Of a DNA stretch of 64,000 nucleotides, positions 8,695 to 19,255 are shown piece after piece. Within the stretch, counting starts at the first letter, position 1, and each line of letters starts with the position of its first letter. A program made the position numbers and the translations under genes. The stretch is from Alteromonas sp. KUL42. GTDB lineage: Bacteria > Pseudomonadota > Gammaproteobacteria > Enterobacterales > Alteromonadaceae. Under the pieces are notes generated by a model. That model worked only from the letters and a program-made list of their open reading frames with translations. It did not search any database and was not told the origin of the DNA. Location of the stretch: assembly GCF_006538325.1 (NCBI RefSeq), contig NZ_BJKK01000003.1, positions 62,001 through 126,000 of the forward strand, read 5' to 3'.

Positions 8695-11067
8695 TTAACC
8701 GTGCTTTTCAGCCAGATATAGCCAAGTTTCAACCACCGTATCTGGGTTAAGCGATACAGAGTCAATACCTTCTTCAACTAACCATGCCGCAAAATCTTCG
8801 TGATCAGATGGGCCTTGACCACAAATTCCCACGTACTTGCCACGCGCTTTTGCAGCGCGAATAGCCATAGAGAGCAATGCTTTTACAGCTTCATCACGCT
8901 CGTCGAATAGATGTGCGATAAGCCCACTGTCTCTGTCTAAGCCAAGCGTGAGTTGGGTAAGGTCGTTTGATCCAATTGAGAAACCATCAAAGATATCTAG
9001 GAATTGGTCGGCCAGTAACGCATTAGAAGGCAATTCACACATCATGATAACGCGTAAACCATTCTCCCCTTTCTTTAAGCCCTGCTCTTCAAGCAACTCG
9101 ATAACCTTTCGGCCTTCCTCGAGGGTTCGAACAAATGGGATCATAATTTCTACATTTGTAAGACCCATATTGTTGCGAACGCGCTTAATAGCTTCACACT
9201 CTAGAGCGAAACAATCGCGGAAGTCTTCTGAAATGTAACGACTTGCACCGCGGAAGCCCAACATTGGGTTCTCTTCATCTGGCTCATACTGATAACCGCC
9301 AACAAGGTTGAAGTATTCGTTAGACTTAAAGTCTGACATACGAACAATTACCTTCTCTGGCGAGAACGCAGCACCAATGGTAGATATGCCTTCAACTAAT
9401 TTTTCAATGTAGTATTCGGTTGGCGATGCATAACCTGCAATCATGTCGCTGATCTCTTCTTTCAGCTCTTCAGGCTGGCTGTCAAAATTCAGTAACGCTT
9501 TAGGATGCACGCCAATCATACGGTTAATAATGAACTCTAAACGCGCAAGACCAACACCTGCATTAGGAAGACGGGCGAAGTCAAAGGCGCGATCTGGGTT
9601 ACCCACATTCATCATCACCTTAAGTGGTAAATCAGGCATGGCGTCAATTCGCGAAGTAACCACATCGAATTCCAACTCGTCGCCATAAATAAAGCCAGTA
9701 TCACCCTCGGCACAAGACACGGTGATCTTATCGCCAGTATTAATACTGTCTGTGGCATTACCACAACCTACAACCGCAGGTATACCAAGTTCACGAGCGA
9801 TAATGGCAGCGTGACATGTACGTCCACCGCGATTAGTAACAATTGCAGATGCCTTTTTCATGATTGGTTCCCAATCGGGATCCGTCATGTCTGTTACCAG
9901 AACATCACCGGCTTGAATTTTGTCCATCTCTTCAATTGAGTCTAAGACTTTTGCTACGCCAGCCCCAATTTTGTGACCAATCGCACGGCCTTCACACACA
10001 ATATTGCTTTGGCCTTTTAGCTGGAAACGCTCAATACTTTGCGAGTCTTCACGGCTGCGCACAGTTTCTGGACGTGCCTGAACAATGTACAACTTGCCGT
10101 CAGCGCCGTCTTTTGCCCACTCAATATCCATAGGACGTTTGTAGTGGTTCTCAATAATTTGAGCTTGTTTAGCCAGTTCCATCACTTCCTCATCACTCAA
10201 TGAGAAGGTTTTGCTGTCTGCTGCTTCAATATCAACAATAGAAACCTGCTTACCGTGTGACTCATCGTCTGAATAAATCATCTTAGTAAGCTTGCTGCCT
10301 AAGTTACGGCGAACAATGGCAGGAAGGCCTTTATCAAGGGTTGGTTTATGAACATAGAATTCGTCGGGGTTAACTGCCCCTTGAACCACCATCTCACCTA
10401 GACCATAAGAACTGGTGATAAACACCACGTCTTCAAAACCTGATTCGGTGTCGATAGTAAACATAACGCCCGACGATGCAATATCACTGCGCACCATACG
10501 CTGGATACCGGCAGATAGGGCTACGCCTTTGTGATCGTAACCTTGGTGAACGCGATATGAAATGGCGCGATCATTAAACAACGACGCGTATACATGCTTG
10601 ATAGCAACTAATACTGCGTCATAGCCTTTTACGTTTAGGAAGGTCTCTTGTTGACCTGCGAACGATGCATCTGGCATATCTTCTGCGGTTGCTGAAGAGC
10701 GCACAGCAAATGAAGCCTCTTCACCCGCATCGCCTTGTAGAGTAACAAAGGCTTCTTTAATTGCTTCTTCTAAACTTGGTTGGAATGGCGTGTCGATGAT
10801 CCACTGACGGATATTCTTACCCGCTTCAGCCAAAGCATTAACGTCATCAACGTCAAGTGAATCAAGTACATCGTGAATTTTTGCTTCCAGACCACTTTGC
10901 TCTAGAAACTCGTTAAATGCTTCAGCGGTGGTAGCGAAGCCACCTGGCACTTGTACACCGGCATTCGCCAGGTTTGAAATCATCTCGCCCAATGATGCGT
11001 TCTTGCCGCCTACGCGACCTACATCATGCATGCCCAGTTCTTGATACCAAAGTACGTATTCTTGCAC
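8695..11067 (-). CDS. ppsA: Phosphoenolpyruvate synthase
   Basis: PpsA converts pyruvate, ATP and water to phosphoenolpyruvate, AMP and phosphate for gluconeogenesis. The 790-residue length matches E. coli PpsA (792). Domains in order: ATP-grasp-like pyruvate phosphate dikinase N-terminal domain (residues about 1-350, with [10 protein letters not shown] near the start), the swivelling phosphohistidine domain with His419 in [14 protein letters not shown], and the C-terminal PEP-utilising barrel with the [12 protein letters not shown] and [10 protein letters not shown] motifs, the latter with the catalytic Cys. It is divergent from ppsR across a 273-base region, the usual arrangement. Confidence 0.97.
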   Translation of the reverse strand: MQEYVLWYQELGMHDVGRVGGKNASLGEMISNLANAGVQVPGGFATTAEAFNEFLEQSGLEAKIHDVLDSLDVDDVNALAEAGKNIRQWIIDTPFQPSLEEAIKEAFVTLQGDAGEEASFAVRSSATAEDMPDASFAGQQETFLNVKGYDAVLVAIKHVYASLFNDRAISYRVHQGYDHKGVALSAGIQRMVRSDIASSGVMFTIDTESGFEDVVFITSSYGLGEMVVQGAVNPDEFYVHKPTLDKGLPAIVRRNLGSKLTKMIYSDDESHGKQVSIVDIEAADSKTFSLSDEEVMELAKQAQIIENHYKRPMDIEWAKDGADGKLYIVQARPETVRSREDSQSIERFQLKGQSNIVCEGRAIGHKIGAGVAKVLDSIEEMDKIQAGDVLVTDMTDPDWEPIMKKASAIVTNRGGRTCHAAIIARELGIPAVVGCGNATDSINTGDKITVSCAEGDTGFIYGDELEFDVVTSRIDAMPDLPLKVMMNVGNPDRAFDFARLPNAGVGLARLEFIINRMIGVHPKALLNFDSQPEELKEEISDMIAGYASPTEYYIEKLVEGISTIGAAFSPEKVIVRMSDFKSNEYFNLVGGYQYEPDEENPMLGFRGASRYISEDFRDCFALECEAIKRVRNNMGLTNVEIMIPFVRTLEEGRKVIELLEEQGLKKGENGLRVIMMCELPSNALLADQFLDIFDGFSIGSNDLTQLTLGLDRDSGLIAHLFDERDEAVKALLSMAIRAAKARGKYVGICGQGPSDHEDFAAWLVEEGIDSVSLNPDTVVETWLYLAEKHG

Positions 11068-11340
11068 AGCCCAAGTCTCCCGCTTTTTTTATGAGTAGGG
11101 TATGAGGTCAATTTCAGGTATGTGCTTATTTAAGCCTGAAACTCATCAAATTTATGCCGAAAATAAGGCGCTTGCCATGTCTAAAATCGTTTCATGAATT
11201 TGACATTGCTTTGATATAAATCGTAGTCAATTCCATTAACCGTATAGCTTTTCGACAAAATCATCTTAGAATGGGGTATTTAAGAATGTAAACTCTTAAT
11301 TACTTTTGTAATTAAATTACAACAATGTTAAGGATATGTT

Positions 11341-12153
11341 GTGCGTACAGCTTTTTATATTTCCGATGGTACAGCCATCACTGCAGAGGTGTTTGGCCAC
11401 GCCCTGCTTTCACTTTTTCCCGTTGCATTTAATCACAACACCATTCCTTTTGTTGAAACTGAGGAACAAGCTCACAAAGTTCTTGAGCAAATTTCTGAAA
11501 GTTTTCAAGACTCCGGAGAACGCCCGCTCGTTTTTTATACAATTGTGAATGTAGATATTCGCAAAATCATCTCGAAATCAGTGGGTATTAACTACAACTT
11601 TTTAGACCAATTTGTTGCGCCGCTGGAAAAAGTATTAGGCGTGCCATCAAAACCGGAAAAACATCGTACCCACAGTATTCACGAAACCACTTATGATATT
11701 CGAATAGAAGCGGTGAATTATGCATTGGCCAATGATGATGGTTCGAATTTAAAAGACTATGACGAAGCCGATATTATTCTCACCGGTGTGTCGCGCTCAG
11801 GAAAAACGCCAACGAGCCTTTATTTAGCATTACAGTACGGTATAAAAGCTGCCAATTACCCATTTACTGAAGAAGACATGGGTGACATGCTAAAACTCCC
11901 TGCAGCACTTCGCCGTTATAAGCATAAATTGTTTGGCTTAACCATTGCGCCAGACCGCCTGCATCAAATCCGCTCAGAGCGTCGTGCTAATAGTAAGTAT
12001 GCCTCGTTGGTGCAATGTAGAATGGAATTAAGAGAAGTAGAGAACTTGTACCGAAAAGAGAAAATCCCCTTTCTTAACAGTACAAAATATTCCATTGAAG
12101 AGATTTCAGCCAAAATACTCGCTGAAACAGGCTTAAAACGCCGTAAGTACTAG
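11341..12153 (+). CDS. ppsR: PEP synthase regulatory protein (bifunctional kinase/pyrophosphorylase)
   Basis: PpsR (DUF299) inactivates PEP synthase by ADP-dependent phosphorylation of a threonine next to the catalytic histidine and reactivates it by Pi-dependent dephosphorylation. The 270-residue protein has the family N-terminus [15 protein letters not shown] and a P-loop-like [11 protein letters not shown] near residues 153-163. The GTG start at 11341 is chosen because AAGGA precedes it and it starts exactly at the conserved N-terminus. Its target ppsA is immediately divergent, so the pair shares a control region. Confidence 0.95.
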   Translation: MRTAFYISDGTAITAEVFGHALLSLFPVAFNHNTIPFVETEEQAHKVLEQISESFQDSGERPLVFYTIVNVDIRKIISKSVGINYNFLDQFVAPLEKVLGVPSKPEKHRTHSIHETTYDIRIEAVNYALANDDGSNLKDYDEADIILTGVSRSGKTPTSLYLALQYGIKAANYPFTEEDMGDMLKLPAALRRYKHKLFGLTIAPDRLHQIRSERRANSKYASLVQCRMELREVENLYRKEKIPFLNSTKYSIEEISAKILAETGLKRRKY

Positions 12154-12169
12154 TCTCAAGAATAATAGG

Positions 12170-13114
12170 CTAGTCTTCTTCCGCTTTTGTCTTCAAATCT
12201 GCGGTAAGCTTTCTATAGTAAACAATCTGGGGAGTCGGCAGTTTTTCTATGTCGACTTTTCCCAGCCACATTGCCGCCTTAGCACTGTCTGATACCCTAT
12301 TTTCAATTTCGGCGAGACGTAGGTAAATAGTATTCACTTGCGCAAAATCTTTGGCCGCTTTTGCGTAAGTTAAACCAGTTAGAAAAGCTTTTCTCGCTTC
12401 ATCAAATTTACTGTAATTTCGTAGTGCAACTGCATAGTTGTTATAGGCCACCGCAACCTGTTGAGGATCATCTATTTGTTTTGCCCAAAACAATGACTTT
12501 TCTCTGTAAAACAGATGTTGTTCTAAATGCTCACTTTTGAGCGCTATATGCCCTAACTCCGCAAATATCTCGCGATAAAACTCTGCGTCGTTGTAATTAT
12601 TGGTTTCTAATACGTCAACAAAGTCACGAGCACTCTCAAAGCGCTCTAGAGAAACGAGCAAATTTAGAATGCTCAAAGCAGTTTCTTGAGAGGGATCTTT
12701 TTCAAATAACGCCTCATAACCTGAAAGTGACTGCACATAAGCAGATTTAGCTTCCTCTTTTCGGTTATTGATAGCAAGCCATTTGCCAAACAGCATATTA
12801 ATTACCGGTTGATACTCTACCGGTACATCTTCATGATTTACCCAAGGACGTATTACGGCATAAAGCTCGTCAAATTTTCGAAAATGAAATAAAGAATTTA
12901 ATCGCAGTATTTCTAACTGCCACCATTGAGAGGAGCCTGAAGCTTGATGCTGTTGACGCGCGCTTATTTCAGAAAAACAAGATACAGCATGATTTTCGCA
13001 AATAACATCGATTCCATTAGCACTGGCTAACGGCGACGAGATCGAAAACAACAATAATAGAAAACAGCACTTCTTATTTGGAAAAGATCGCATCTTCAAA
13101 CTACTAGCGAACAT
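12170..13114 (-). CDS. Exported TPR-type hypothetical protein
   Basis: About 314 residues with an N-terminal signal peptide (basic KK, then CCFLLLLFSISSPLASA). The rest is helical and reads as degenerate tetratricopeptide repeats, clearest around 'AVAYNNYAVALRNYSKFDEARKAF', shortened here to a TPR with Tyr/Asn/Ala consensus positions near residue 220. Such repeats usually mediate protein contacts in the periplasm or at the outer membrane. An ATG at 13093 would also give a good signal peptide. It is 16 bases convergent with ppsR and follows the PEP-CTERM-like gene on the same strand. No specific function is recognised. Confidence 0.65.
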   Translation of the reverse strand: MFASSLKMRSFPNKKCCFLLLLFSISSPLASANGIDVICENHAVSCFSEISARQQHQASGSSQWWQLEILRLNSLFHFRKFDELYAVIRPWVNHEDVPVEYQPVINMLFGKWLAINNRKEEAKSAYVQSLSGYEALFEKDPSQETALSILNLLVSLERFESARDFVDVLETNNYNDAEFYREIFAELGHIALKSEHLEQHLFYREKSLFWAKQIDDPQQVAVAYNNYAVALRNYSKFDEARKAFLTGLTYAKAAKDFAQVNTIYLRLAEIENRVSDSAKAAMWLGKVDIEKLPTPQIVYYRKLTADLKTKAEED

Positions 13115-13200
13115 CAACTGTCTGTAAGTATAGCTTAGCTTTGTGACAAGTGGCTGTTAAAAATAAGAATTTAATCGCATTTTGTAGGCGTATTGACGCC

Positions 13201-13255
13201 ATCTACCCAACTGTGCAATCAACAAACACAGACAAACTTTGCAAAGTTGGGAGAT
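13201..13255. repeat. Imperfect 17-18 bp inverted repeat
   Basis: ATCTACCCAACTGTGCAA (13201-13218) is repeated inverted at 13239-13255 with one bulge and one mismatch, around a 20-base loop. It sits between the PEP-CTERM-like gene stop and the TPR gene start. No T run follows on the minus strand. It may be a processing hairpin or a REP-like unit. Confidence 0.45.
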
Positions 13256-13273
13256 AGACGCCTTAGCTAAAAT

Positions 13274-13939
13274 CTATCGGTAGATTGTTTTTCGAGTTAC
13301 TGCTGCCATTACTCCCATCAGCAAAAGTATGATCGTTCCTTTTTCTGGAACTTCAACATAGTTATATGTGATACGAACATCTGCAGAGGCGAACGTATTT
13401 ATTTCCGTCGCCAAATTCCCCCCACCAATTACGTTACTGGTAGCGAGCGCTTCGAACGTAAAGAAACCTTGTCCGTTACCTGTAAACAAATTTAGAAAGG
13501 ACGGTATTGTAAAGGTCATTACTTCATAATCGTTCGTCGCAATATTAAGAAACTGTACGCCGGATAAACCGTTATAGTCTGTAACACCGTCGAAGCTTTC
13601 TAACTTATCTGTTCGTGTTGCATTTGGTGCGGCAGACAAAGATGTTAATCCGTCTTGTAGCAACAGCGTGATACTCGTTGATAATGTCGCAGTAATGTTT
13701 GCACTACGTGTTGTACTTTTGTTTTCTACGGCAATATTGCCACTTGAACGAGCGAACAACTCGACTATTACGGACTCTAGCAAACGCCCTGATGACAAGT
13801 TATCAAATAAAGCAAATACAACAGGCACATCAAAATCTGTCGTATTACGCGCAACTGATAAGTTTTGAACAATAACTCCTGCACTCGCCAGTGATGGTGA
13901 AAGTGCTAATACAACCATGCAAATAAATTGCTTAATCAT
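13274..13939 (-). CDS. PEP-CTERM-like exported protein with choice-of-anchor type layout
   Basis: The 221-residue protein has an N-terminal signal peptide (ending about SLASA), a β-rich Ser/Thr/Asn-rich middle domain, and a C-terminal VPEKGTIILLLMGVMAAVTRK. That end matches the three-part exosortase sorting signal (VPEP-type motif, hydrophobic helix, basic tail) except that the fourth position of VPEPG is Lys. Proteins of this layout are cut and handled by exosortase EpsH and often go to the envelope or biofilm matrix. No exosortase gene is in the window. The ATG at 13939 starts directly at the signal peptide. The variant motif lowers certainty about processing. Confidence 0.7.
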   Translation of the reverse strand: MIKQFICMVVLALSPSLASAGVIVQNLSVARNTTDFDVPVVFALFDNLSSGRLLESVIVELFARSSGNIAVENKSTTRSANITATLSTSITLLLQDGLTSLSAAPNATRTDKLESFDGVTDYNGLSGVQFLNIATNDYEVMTFTIPSFLNLFTGNGQGFFTFEALATSNVIGGGNLATEINTFASADVRITYNYVEVPEKGTIILLLMGVMAAVTRKTIYR

Positions 13940-14134
13940 TTTAATAAACTCAGTAAACTCTGTGAGCCAAGCCCTCTTGGCTGATGCGCATTAGCAACTC
14001 TTGAGCCAGAAATAATAAGCTTATTTATCAACAACCTATTTAACGCAACCTAAATATATGTAAATTTAAATGACACTTATTTCGTTATGTTGATTTTTTG
14101 GTTTAACTTGAACTTGTTTATCCTTCACAACGCA

Positions 14135-16109
14135 TTAATCTGTACCACCCACAATTGACTTTAAGGCTTCAAGATGTGCTTCAAAAGGCTTCCATTGCGC
14201 CCTACCCGTTTGGTAAATAGGTTGACGCACTTGCTCTGCACTTGGTGTTTTGATCACTCTTTTGGTTTTGTAGAAATCCAAACAAGCAGATTCAAACGGA
14301 AGGCCGCAAAAATCAAGAATACGCTTTACTTGCCCTTCCAAGTCGTCTAACACATCCTCGTGTTGTACGGTAAGAATGTCGCCTGGTAATACCGTATGCC
14401 AATGGTCCATCAATGAAAGATACGCATTGTAGTAACGACCAATATCTGTAAGGCTATAGCTAAACTCTTGTCCATCACCGAACAATTGCTTAAAGCCACT
14501 AAAGCAACAATCCATTGGCGCTCTTCGCGCATCAATGATTTTCGCATTGGGCAGTATTTTTTTGATCAAGCCAATATGAATAAAGTTATTCGGCATTTTA
14601 TCGATAAAAAATGGCGCTGATTGACGGTATGGCCTCGTCTGTTTGATATAACGTTCACCAAGTAATTTCAGTGCCTCCGCACCCAACGAACCTACATTTA
14701 AGGGATAAGGCGTGTTTTGATTGCTAAGCGATGATGCAATGCCCAAGATATCGTGGAGTTCCATCGTGCCATCGACCATAGAGTGTGAAGCCAATATTTG
14801 CTCTAAAAGTGTGGAACCCGCACGTGGCAGGCCTACAATGAAGATAGGATCGGGTGATTGGCACCCTTCCTTTTTTGAAAAGCTCTCTTCAGTAAAGGCG
14901 GTTTTCTGCGCGTTAAGCGCAGTTTCGGTACGTGCAATGTCGAATTGTAATGTGCGCTTTTTAAGGTCGTTACCTTTGTGGTAATAATGAAATGCGCCAT
15001 CAGCATCGCCCTTATCTTCTAGTCCTTTACCCAACGCGAAGCACAAATGAATGCAATCATCTAATTTTGTAGACGCTTTACTTAGCTGTTCTTTCATAAG
15101 TGAAAGCCAAGCATCGCTGAATTGATAAGTTTTCGTGTTGGCTAAGCTCCAATACGCGTCACCAAAATCTTCAGCAAATTCAGTGGCTTTTTCATACGCA
15201 CTAATTGCTTTACTTGTGTCTCCTTTTGCTTTCAAAGCATGCCCTAAAGCTACCCATACCGCTGGTCTGTCGGGGTTTTCTAACAACAAAGCACTATATA
15301 TATCAATGGCTTCATCTAAGTTACCTACCCCTACAAAAGCATGTGCAAGGCCTACTTTTACCGTAAAGTTATCTGGTGATTGCTTAAGACGACGTTTAGC
15401 TACTTCCACTGCATCGGGAAATTTACCCAGTTTTGATAGCAAACTTTGATAAGCTGCTGCAGCTCGGTCGTTGTCAGGATAAAGTGTAAAACAGCTTTCT
15501 AATAAAAACTCGGCATCACTGTAAACCTTGCACTGCATACCAATTTCTGCCAACAGCATCATTGCCTCTGGGTGATGTTTGTTGGTGGTTAAAAATTGTC
15601 GGCATACTTGTTCAGCTTTATGAAGCTGACCATCATGCATAAGATCAGTAGCACCCAATATAGGCTTGGGTAACGATAATAAAAATTCAATTTGTTGCTG
15701 GCATAGCGTCAATGCTTGTTGCTGATCATCTTCCTTGTAAATAGCCTCAAGCTGTCTCCACGCACTTAATAATGCAGGGTTAAAGCGAGTAGCTTGATAG
15801 AAGCCATGTGCCGCTTTAGCTTTATCCCGTTGTAAGTAGCAATAGCCTAATTCTTGATAACCTCGGGCATAGTCTGGAAATTGTGAGATAAGAGAATCGA
15901 GTATTTCAATTGCACTATCAGGCTTTGCCATAAGTCTGTAAGCGACAGCCATTACATACAAGACTTCGTTTTTTTATCTGCGCCTCTAACGGACTTTTCT
16001 CGTTCGCGTCATCGCGAATTAATTGACTGCATTCAGAGATAACCAACTGATGCTGAGATTGCATTAATTGCTGTTTAAGCGTTTGAAGTTTTTGTTCTTG
16101 TAAATTCAT
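14135..16109 (-). CDS. TPR-sulfotransferase protein, frameshifted near its N-terminus
   Basis: The large frame (TTG 15961 to 14135, 608 residues) has N-terminal tetratricopeptide repeats (to about residue 330) and a C-terminal sulfotransferase domain with the PAPS-binding FIVGLPRAGSTLLEQ loop near nt 14800-14850 and a later IDARRAPMDCCFS element for the 3'-phosphate. A short frame from ATG 16109 encodes the start of the same protein. Removing one base from the T7 run at 15969-15975 joins them as SPLEAQIKNEVLYVMAVAYRL cut across the junction, a natural TPR helix, giving about 657 residues. Such proteins transfer sulfate to peptides or glycans. A downstream start at TTG 15961 or ATG 15952 could still give a nearly complete protein. 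Confidence 0.78.
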
Positions 16110-16139
16110 CTACTGCCTGACTTATTCATGCCGATAAAA

Positions 16140-16176
16140 CAAAAACGGCAAACTCGATAGAGTTTACCGTTTTTTA
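16140..16176 (-). terminator. Terminator after the 16.2-18.9 kb TonB receptor
   Basis: ACGGCAAACTC and GAGTTTACCGT form an 11-bp stem with one C-A mismatch and a GATA loop, flanked by A5 and T6 runs. It lies 65 bases beyond the receptor stop and can serve both strands. Confidence 0.8.
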
Positions 16177-16218
16177 ACTAGTACAAATACGTTATTTCCA
16201 AGTGTATTTAACTAGTAC
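16173..16218. repeat. 12-bp direct repeat
   Basis: TTTAACTAGTAC occurs at 16173-16184 and again at 16207-16218, between the terminator and the receptor stop. The core ACTAGT is itself palindromic. No flanking mobile element is seen. Confidence 0.4.
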
Positions 16219-16240
16219 TGAACTTTAATTGAATTTACGA

Positions 16241-18943
16241 TTAATAGTAATCGTAAGAGAAACGCATGCCAATAGTACGCGGTCTATTCGTTACAACCTT
16301 AGGCGTGAACTGCTGCGTATCGATATTTAAGATGGCGCTTTCATCAAATACGTTGTCGATATAAAGCTCCGCTTTCCATACATCATTAGTTACACCAATG
16401 GCTAAGTTCGCCAGCACGTAAGACTCTTGAACATAACGACCGCCACGGAAAGTTTCACCGTTGGAGTCAGCATAAGTAACACCTTCATACACGCCTGCTT
16501 CTTGCTCTATTTTTAAACCAGAACCCGTACCGTAAATAAGCTGTGTCGCGTCTTCCATTACATATGCGTCCATTACCATTCCGGCCAAACGATCACCAGT
16601 ATAGCTAACAGAGCCGTTAACATAACCACGCTTATCACCCTCCAGCTCGAAGAAATAACGCGCGTTGATATTTCCTGAGAATTTCGCTGAATATGGAAGC
16701 TCAGAGCCAACACCTGCTGCAATACCTTCAAGTTCTGAGTTAATACGCGTTAATTCAGTATCTAGAACACTAAACGCCGCATTAATAACTAAGTCATCGG
16801 TAGCCAACCACGTTAAATCAGCATCAACACCCTTAATTTCTGCATCACCCACGTTGTCAGTAAATACAAGAAACGAGATATTAGTTGGGTCGAATCGCGA
16901 TGTTTGTAAGTCAGTTATTTCTGAGTAATATGCGGTTGCGTTAACACGGAACTGACCATCAAAGAAATCGCCTTTCAAGCCCAGTTCGTAGTTATCCAGC
17001 GTATCAGTTGTTGAATACACTGGAATACGGAAGTTTTCAAATTTACCAGACTGGTTGTTCGCCAAGCCACCACCTACACGGTTTGTTACCGGTGGACGGA
17101 AACCTTCTGAATAATTAGCAAATAGAAGCAAATCTTTGTTTACTTTCCAATCTAGTGAGAATTTAAAAATGGTATCATCAACCGTAAGCACGCCATTATC
17201 ATCAAGTAAACCGACTTCAAGTTGACCACTTTGAATCGCTGTGTTAACCGATTCTGGATCAAGACCCACAGCCGCTAACTCATCTGGATCCAGTGTACCA
17301 AAGGCTCTTATACGGCGTGTGACGTCTACCGTTGAGGTAGAACCAACATAGATATCGTCAATCTCGTACCAACGCGCGCCAATGCTCGCGGTTAGCGTAT
17401 CAGTAATATCGTATTCAAACTGACCAAACACAGCAATCTGTTCGATAGTATGAGTAATATCGTTAATGAAACTTACTTCTGAAGGGAAAGGGCCGCCATC
17501 GCTATTAATGCCTTCATTGCCTACCAAAGTACGCTGAAGATTATCAAAACCAAACGTAGACATCTCTGTATTGGCAATCTTGAATTGGCCTACCGTCGCG
17601 ACTTCTTGCTCGTCATAGAACAAACCTGCCGTCACACGCCATGGCGTATCCATGGTAGTATTAAAACGAATTTCATGAGTATTACGTGTAGAAGAGGTCT
17701 CTTCTTTGTAATATTTAGTGGGGTCTAAACAGCGCTCATCAGCAGCATTGTCTGGTGTATCGTAGTGGTTACATACATAATATGCGGAGAATAAACCACC
17801 ATTGGTGTAACCGGTATAGTCGGCTAGCGTGTCGATGTCACGGTTTAAGTACCCCCCCGTGTAGACCACATCCAACTTGTCTAAACGACCTTCAAGCGTC
17901 CAGGTTGTTAGCCCAAACTCATCTCTGTTCTCTTCAGGTTGAAAGCGCAATGCTGAACTTTCACCTTCTAGGGTTGGGTCGTAAGCAAATACACCTTCAG
18001 TGTCGAGGGTTTGCTGAGTATGTTGAACCAACAAGTCCCAATCTTCATTGATGATGTAAGACAAACCAAAACGTGCACCTGTGTAAGTTGCATCATTGAA
18101 GTCGTCTTCAACCAGTGCGTCGTTTTGAGGAGAAACAACTGCCGCTTCTGAGCTAGAATTAATGTTAGGGTTGGTAATGCGGTTTGCATCCATACCTACA
18201 GGATCGGCCAATGGACCACCTGATATACGGTCGATAACAACAGCACTGCCGATATAGCCACCTTCACCAGGTACATTTCGTACGTTGTCTATCCAACCGC
18301 CTTGCTTGTCGTTGTATGCGGCAACGCGAACTGCAAGGTCGTCAGTCAGCGGCATATTAAAGTAAGCTTCAACCGCATTACTCATTTCTCCGCCTTTGGT
18401 GAAACCAATATTTGTGTCAAAGCCCGCAGCGAAGCTAGTATGCTCAGGTTTGTTCGTAATTAAGCGAATAGTACCAGCCTGCGAGCTTGCACCAAACAGC
18501 GTACCTTGAGGACCTGGCAATACTTCAACACGTTGCACGTCGGTGGCGTAAACATCTAGGTTGCGTCCCGCCATAGACACAGGCATTTCATCAAGATAAA
18601 AAGCAACTGAAGGCTGAAGTGCTTGTACAGACGACAACATAATATTTGATTGTGTTGTAGCAGCACCGCGGATGTAGATTTCGTTTTGACCTGGGCCCGT
18701 CCCCTGGAAAACAACATTTGGAAGAAACTCTACATAATCTTGAAAGTTATCAATGCCTAAATTTTCTAACGCTTTACCGTTTAGTGCCGTAACCGCTACA
18801 GGCACATCCTGTATCGACTCAACGCGTTTAGTGGCAGTAACTTCAATATTTTCGAATTTCGCCGGCGTGTCTTTTTCTTGTGCAATAAGAGGTGATGACG
18901 CCAATGCAGCGACAACTGCACAGCTAAGCTGAGTTTTTCGCAT
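16241..18943 (-). CDS. TonB-dependent outer-membrane receptor
   Basis: About 900 residues. The signal peptide (MRKTQLSCAVVAALASSPLIAQ) is followed by a TonB-box-like IEVTATKR, the plug domain (QDVPVAVTAL..., VEVLPGPQGTLFGASSQAGTIRLIT) and a long 22-strand-type β-barrel ending in an aromatic (FSYDYY), typical for Omp insertion by BAM. The start at 18943 is preferred over an upstream one at 19000 because GAAGGAAAC precedes it and it starts at the signal peptide. No STN signalling domain is present. The substrate is unknown; no transporter or degradative gene is linked. It is divergent from the BetT-type gene. Confidence 0.9.
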   Translation of the reverse strand: MRKTQLSCAVVAALASSPLIAQEKDTPAKFENIEVTATKRVESIQDVPVAVTALNGKALENLGIDNFQDYVEFLPNVVFQGTGPGQNEIYIRGAATTQSNIMLSSVQALQPSVAFYLDEMPVSMAGRNLDVYATDVQRVEVLPGPQGTLFGASSQAGTIRLITNKPEHTSFAAGFDTNIGFTKGGEMSNAVEAYFNMPLTDDLAVRVAAYNDKQGGWIDNVRNVPGEGGYIGSAVVIDRISGGPLADPVGMDANRITNPNINSSSEAAVVSPQNDALVEDDFNDATYTGARFGLSYIINEDWDLLVQHTQQTLDTEGVFAYDPTLEGESSALRFQPEENRDEFGLTTWTLEGRLDKLDVVYTGGYLNRDIDTLADYTGYTNGGLFSAYYVCNHYDTPDNAADERCLDPTKYYKEETSSTRNTHEIRFNTTMDTPWRVTAGLFYDEQEVATVGQFKIANTEMSTFGFDNLQRTLVGNEGINSDGGPFPSEVSFINDITHTIEQIAVFGQFEYDITDTLTASIGARWYEIDDIYVGSTSTVDVTRRIRAFGTLDPDELAAVGLDPESVNTAIQSGQLEVGLLDDNGVLTVDDTIFKFSLDWKVNKDLLLFANYSEGFRPPVTNRVGGGLANNQSGKFENFRIPVYSTTDTLDNYELGLKGDFFDGQFRVNATAYYSEITDLQTSRFDPTNISFLVFTDNVGDAEIKGVDADLTWLATDDLVINAAFSVLDTELTRINSELEGIAAGVGSELPYSAKFSGNINARYFFELEGDKRGYVNGSVSYTGDRLAGMVMDAYVMEDATQLIYGTGSGLKIEQEAGVYEGVTYADSNGETFRGGRYVQESYVLANLAIGVTNDVWKAELYIDNVFDESAILNIDTQQFTPKVVTNRPRTIGMRFSYDYY

Positions 18944-19255
18944 TTGTGTGTGTTTCCTTCTTTGGATTTTTATTCTTCGGACTGTGTTTACTAGCAACAC
19001 TTACCAAAAGGATCATATATTACGATACACAATCCATTTATAATTTCTACTCAAACGATTAGAAATTGAGCAAAAACCGATAAATATTCTTCTAAAGTCT
19101 ATTAATCAAACATTAAAAAACAAAACAAAAGCCTTACATGCAACAAAAGTAAAATCACATCTAATTATTTCACCTGATATTTATAAAGTGCATCCATTAG
19201 GGTATATTTCACCGTATTACATACAATACAAAAAATAATTAAGGATATTTACTGC
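18944..19255. promoter_or_regulatory. AT-rich divergent control region with an inverted repeat
   Basis: This 312-base region separates the TonB receptor and the BetT-type gene. AATTTCTA (19042-19049) and TAGAAATT (19060-19067) form an 8-bp inverted repeat with a 10-base spacer, a plausible operator for a dimeric regulator such as the MarR protein encoded downstream. No gene is seen in it. Confidence 0.35.
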
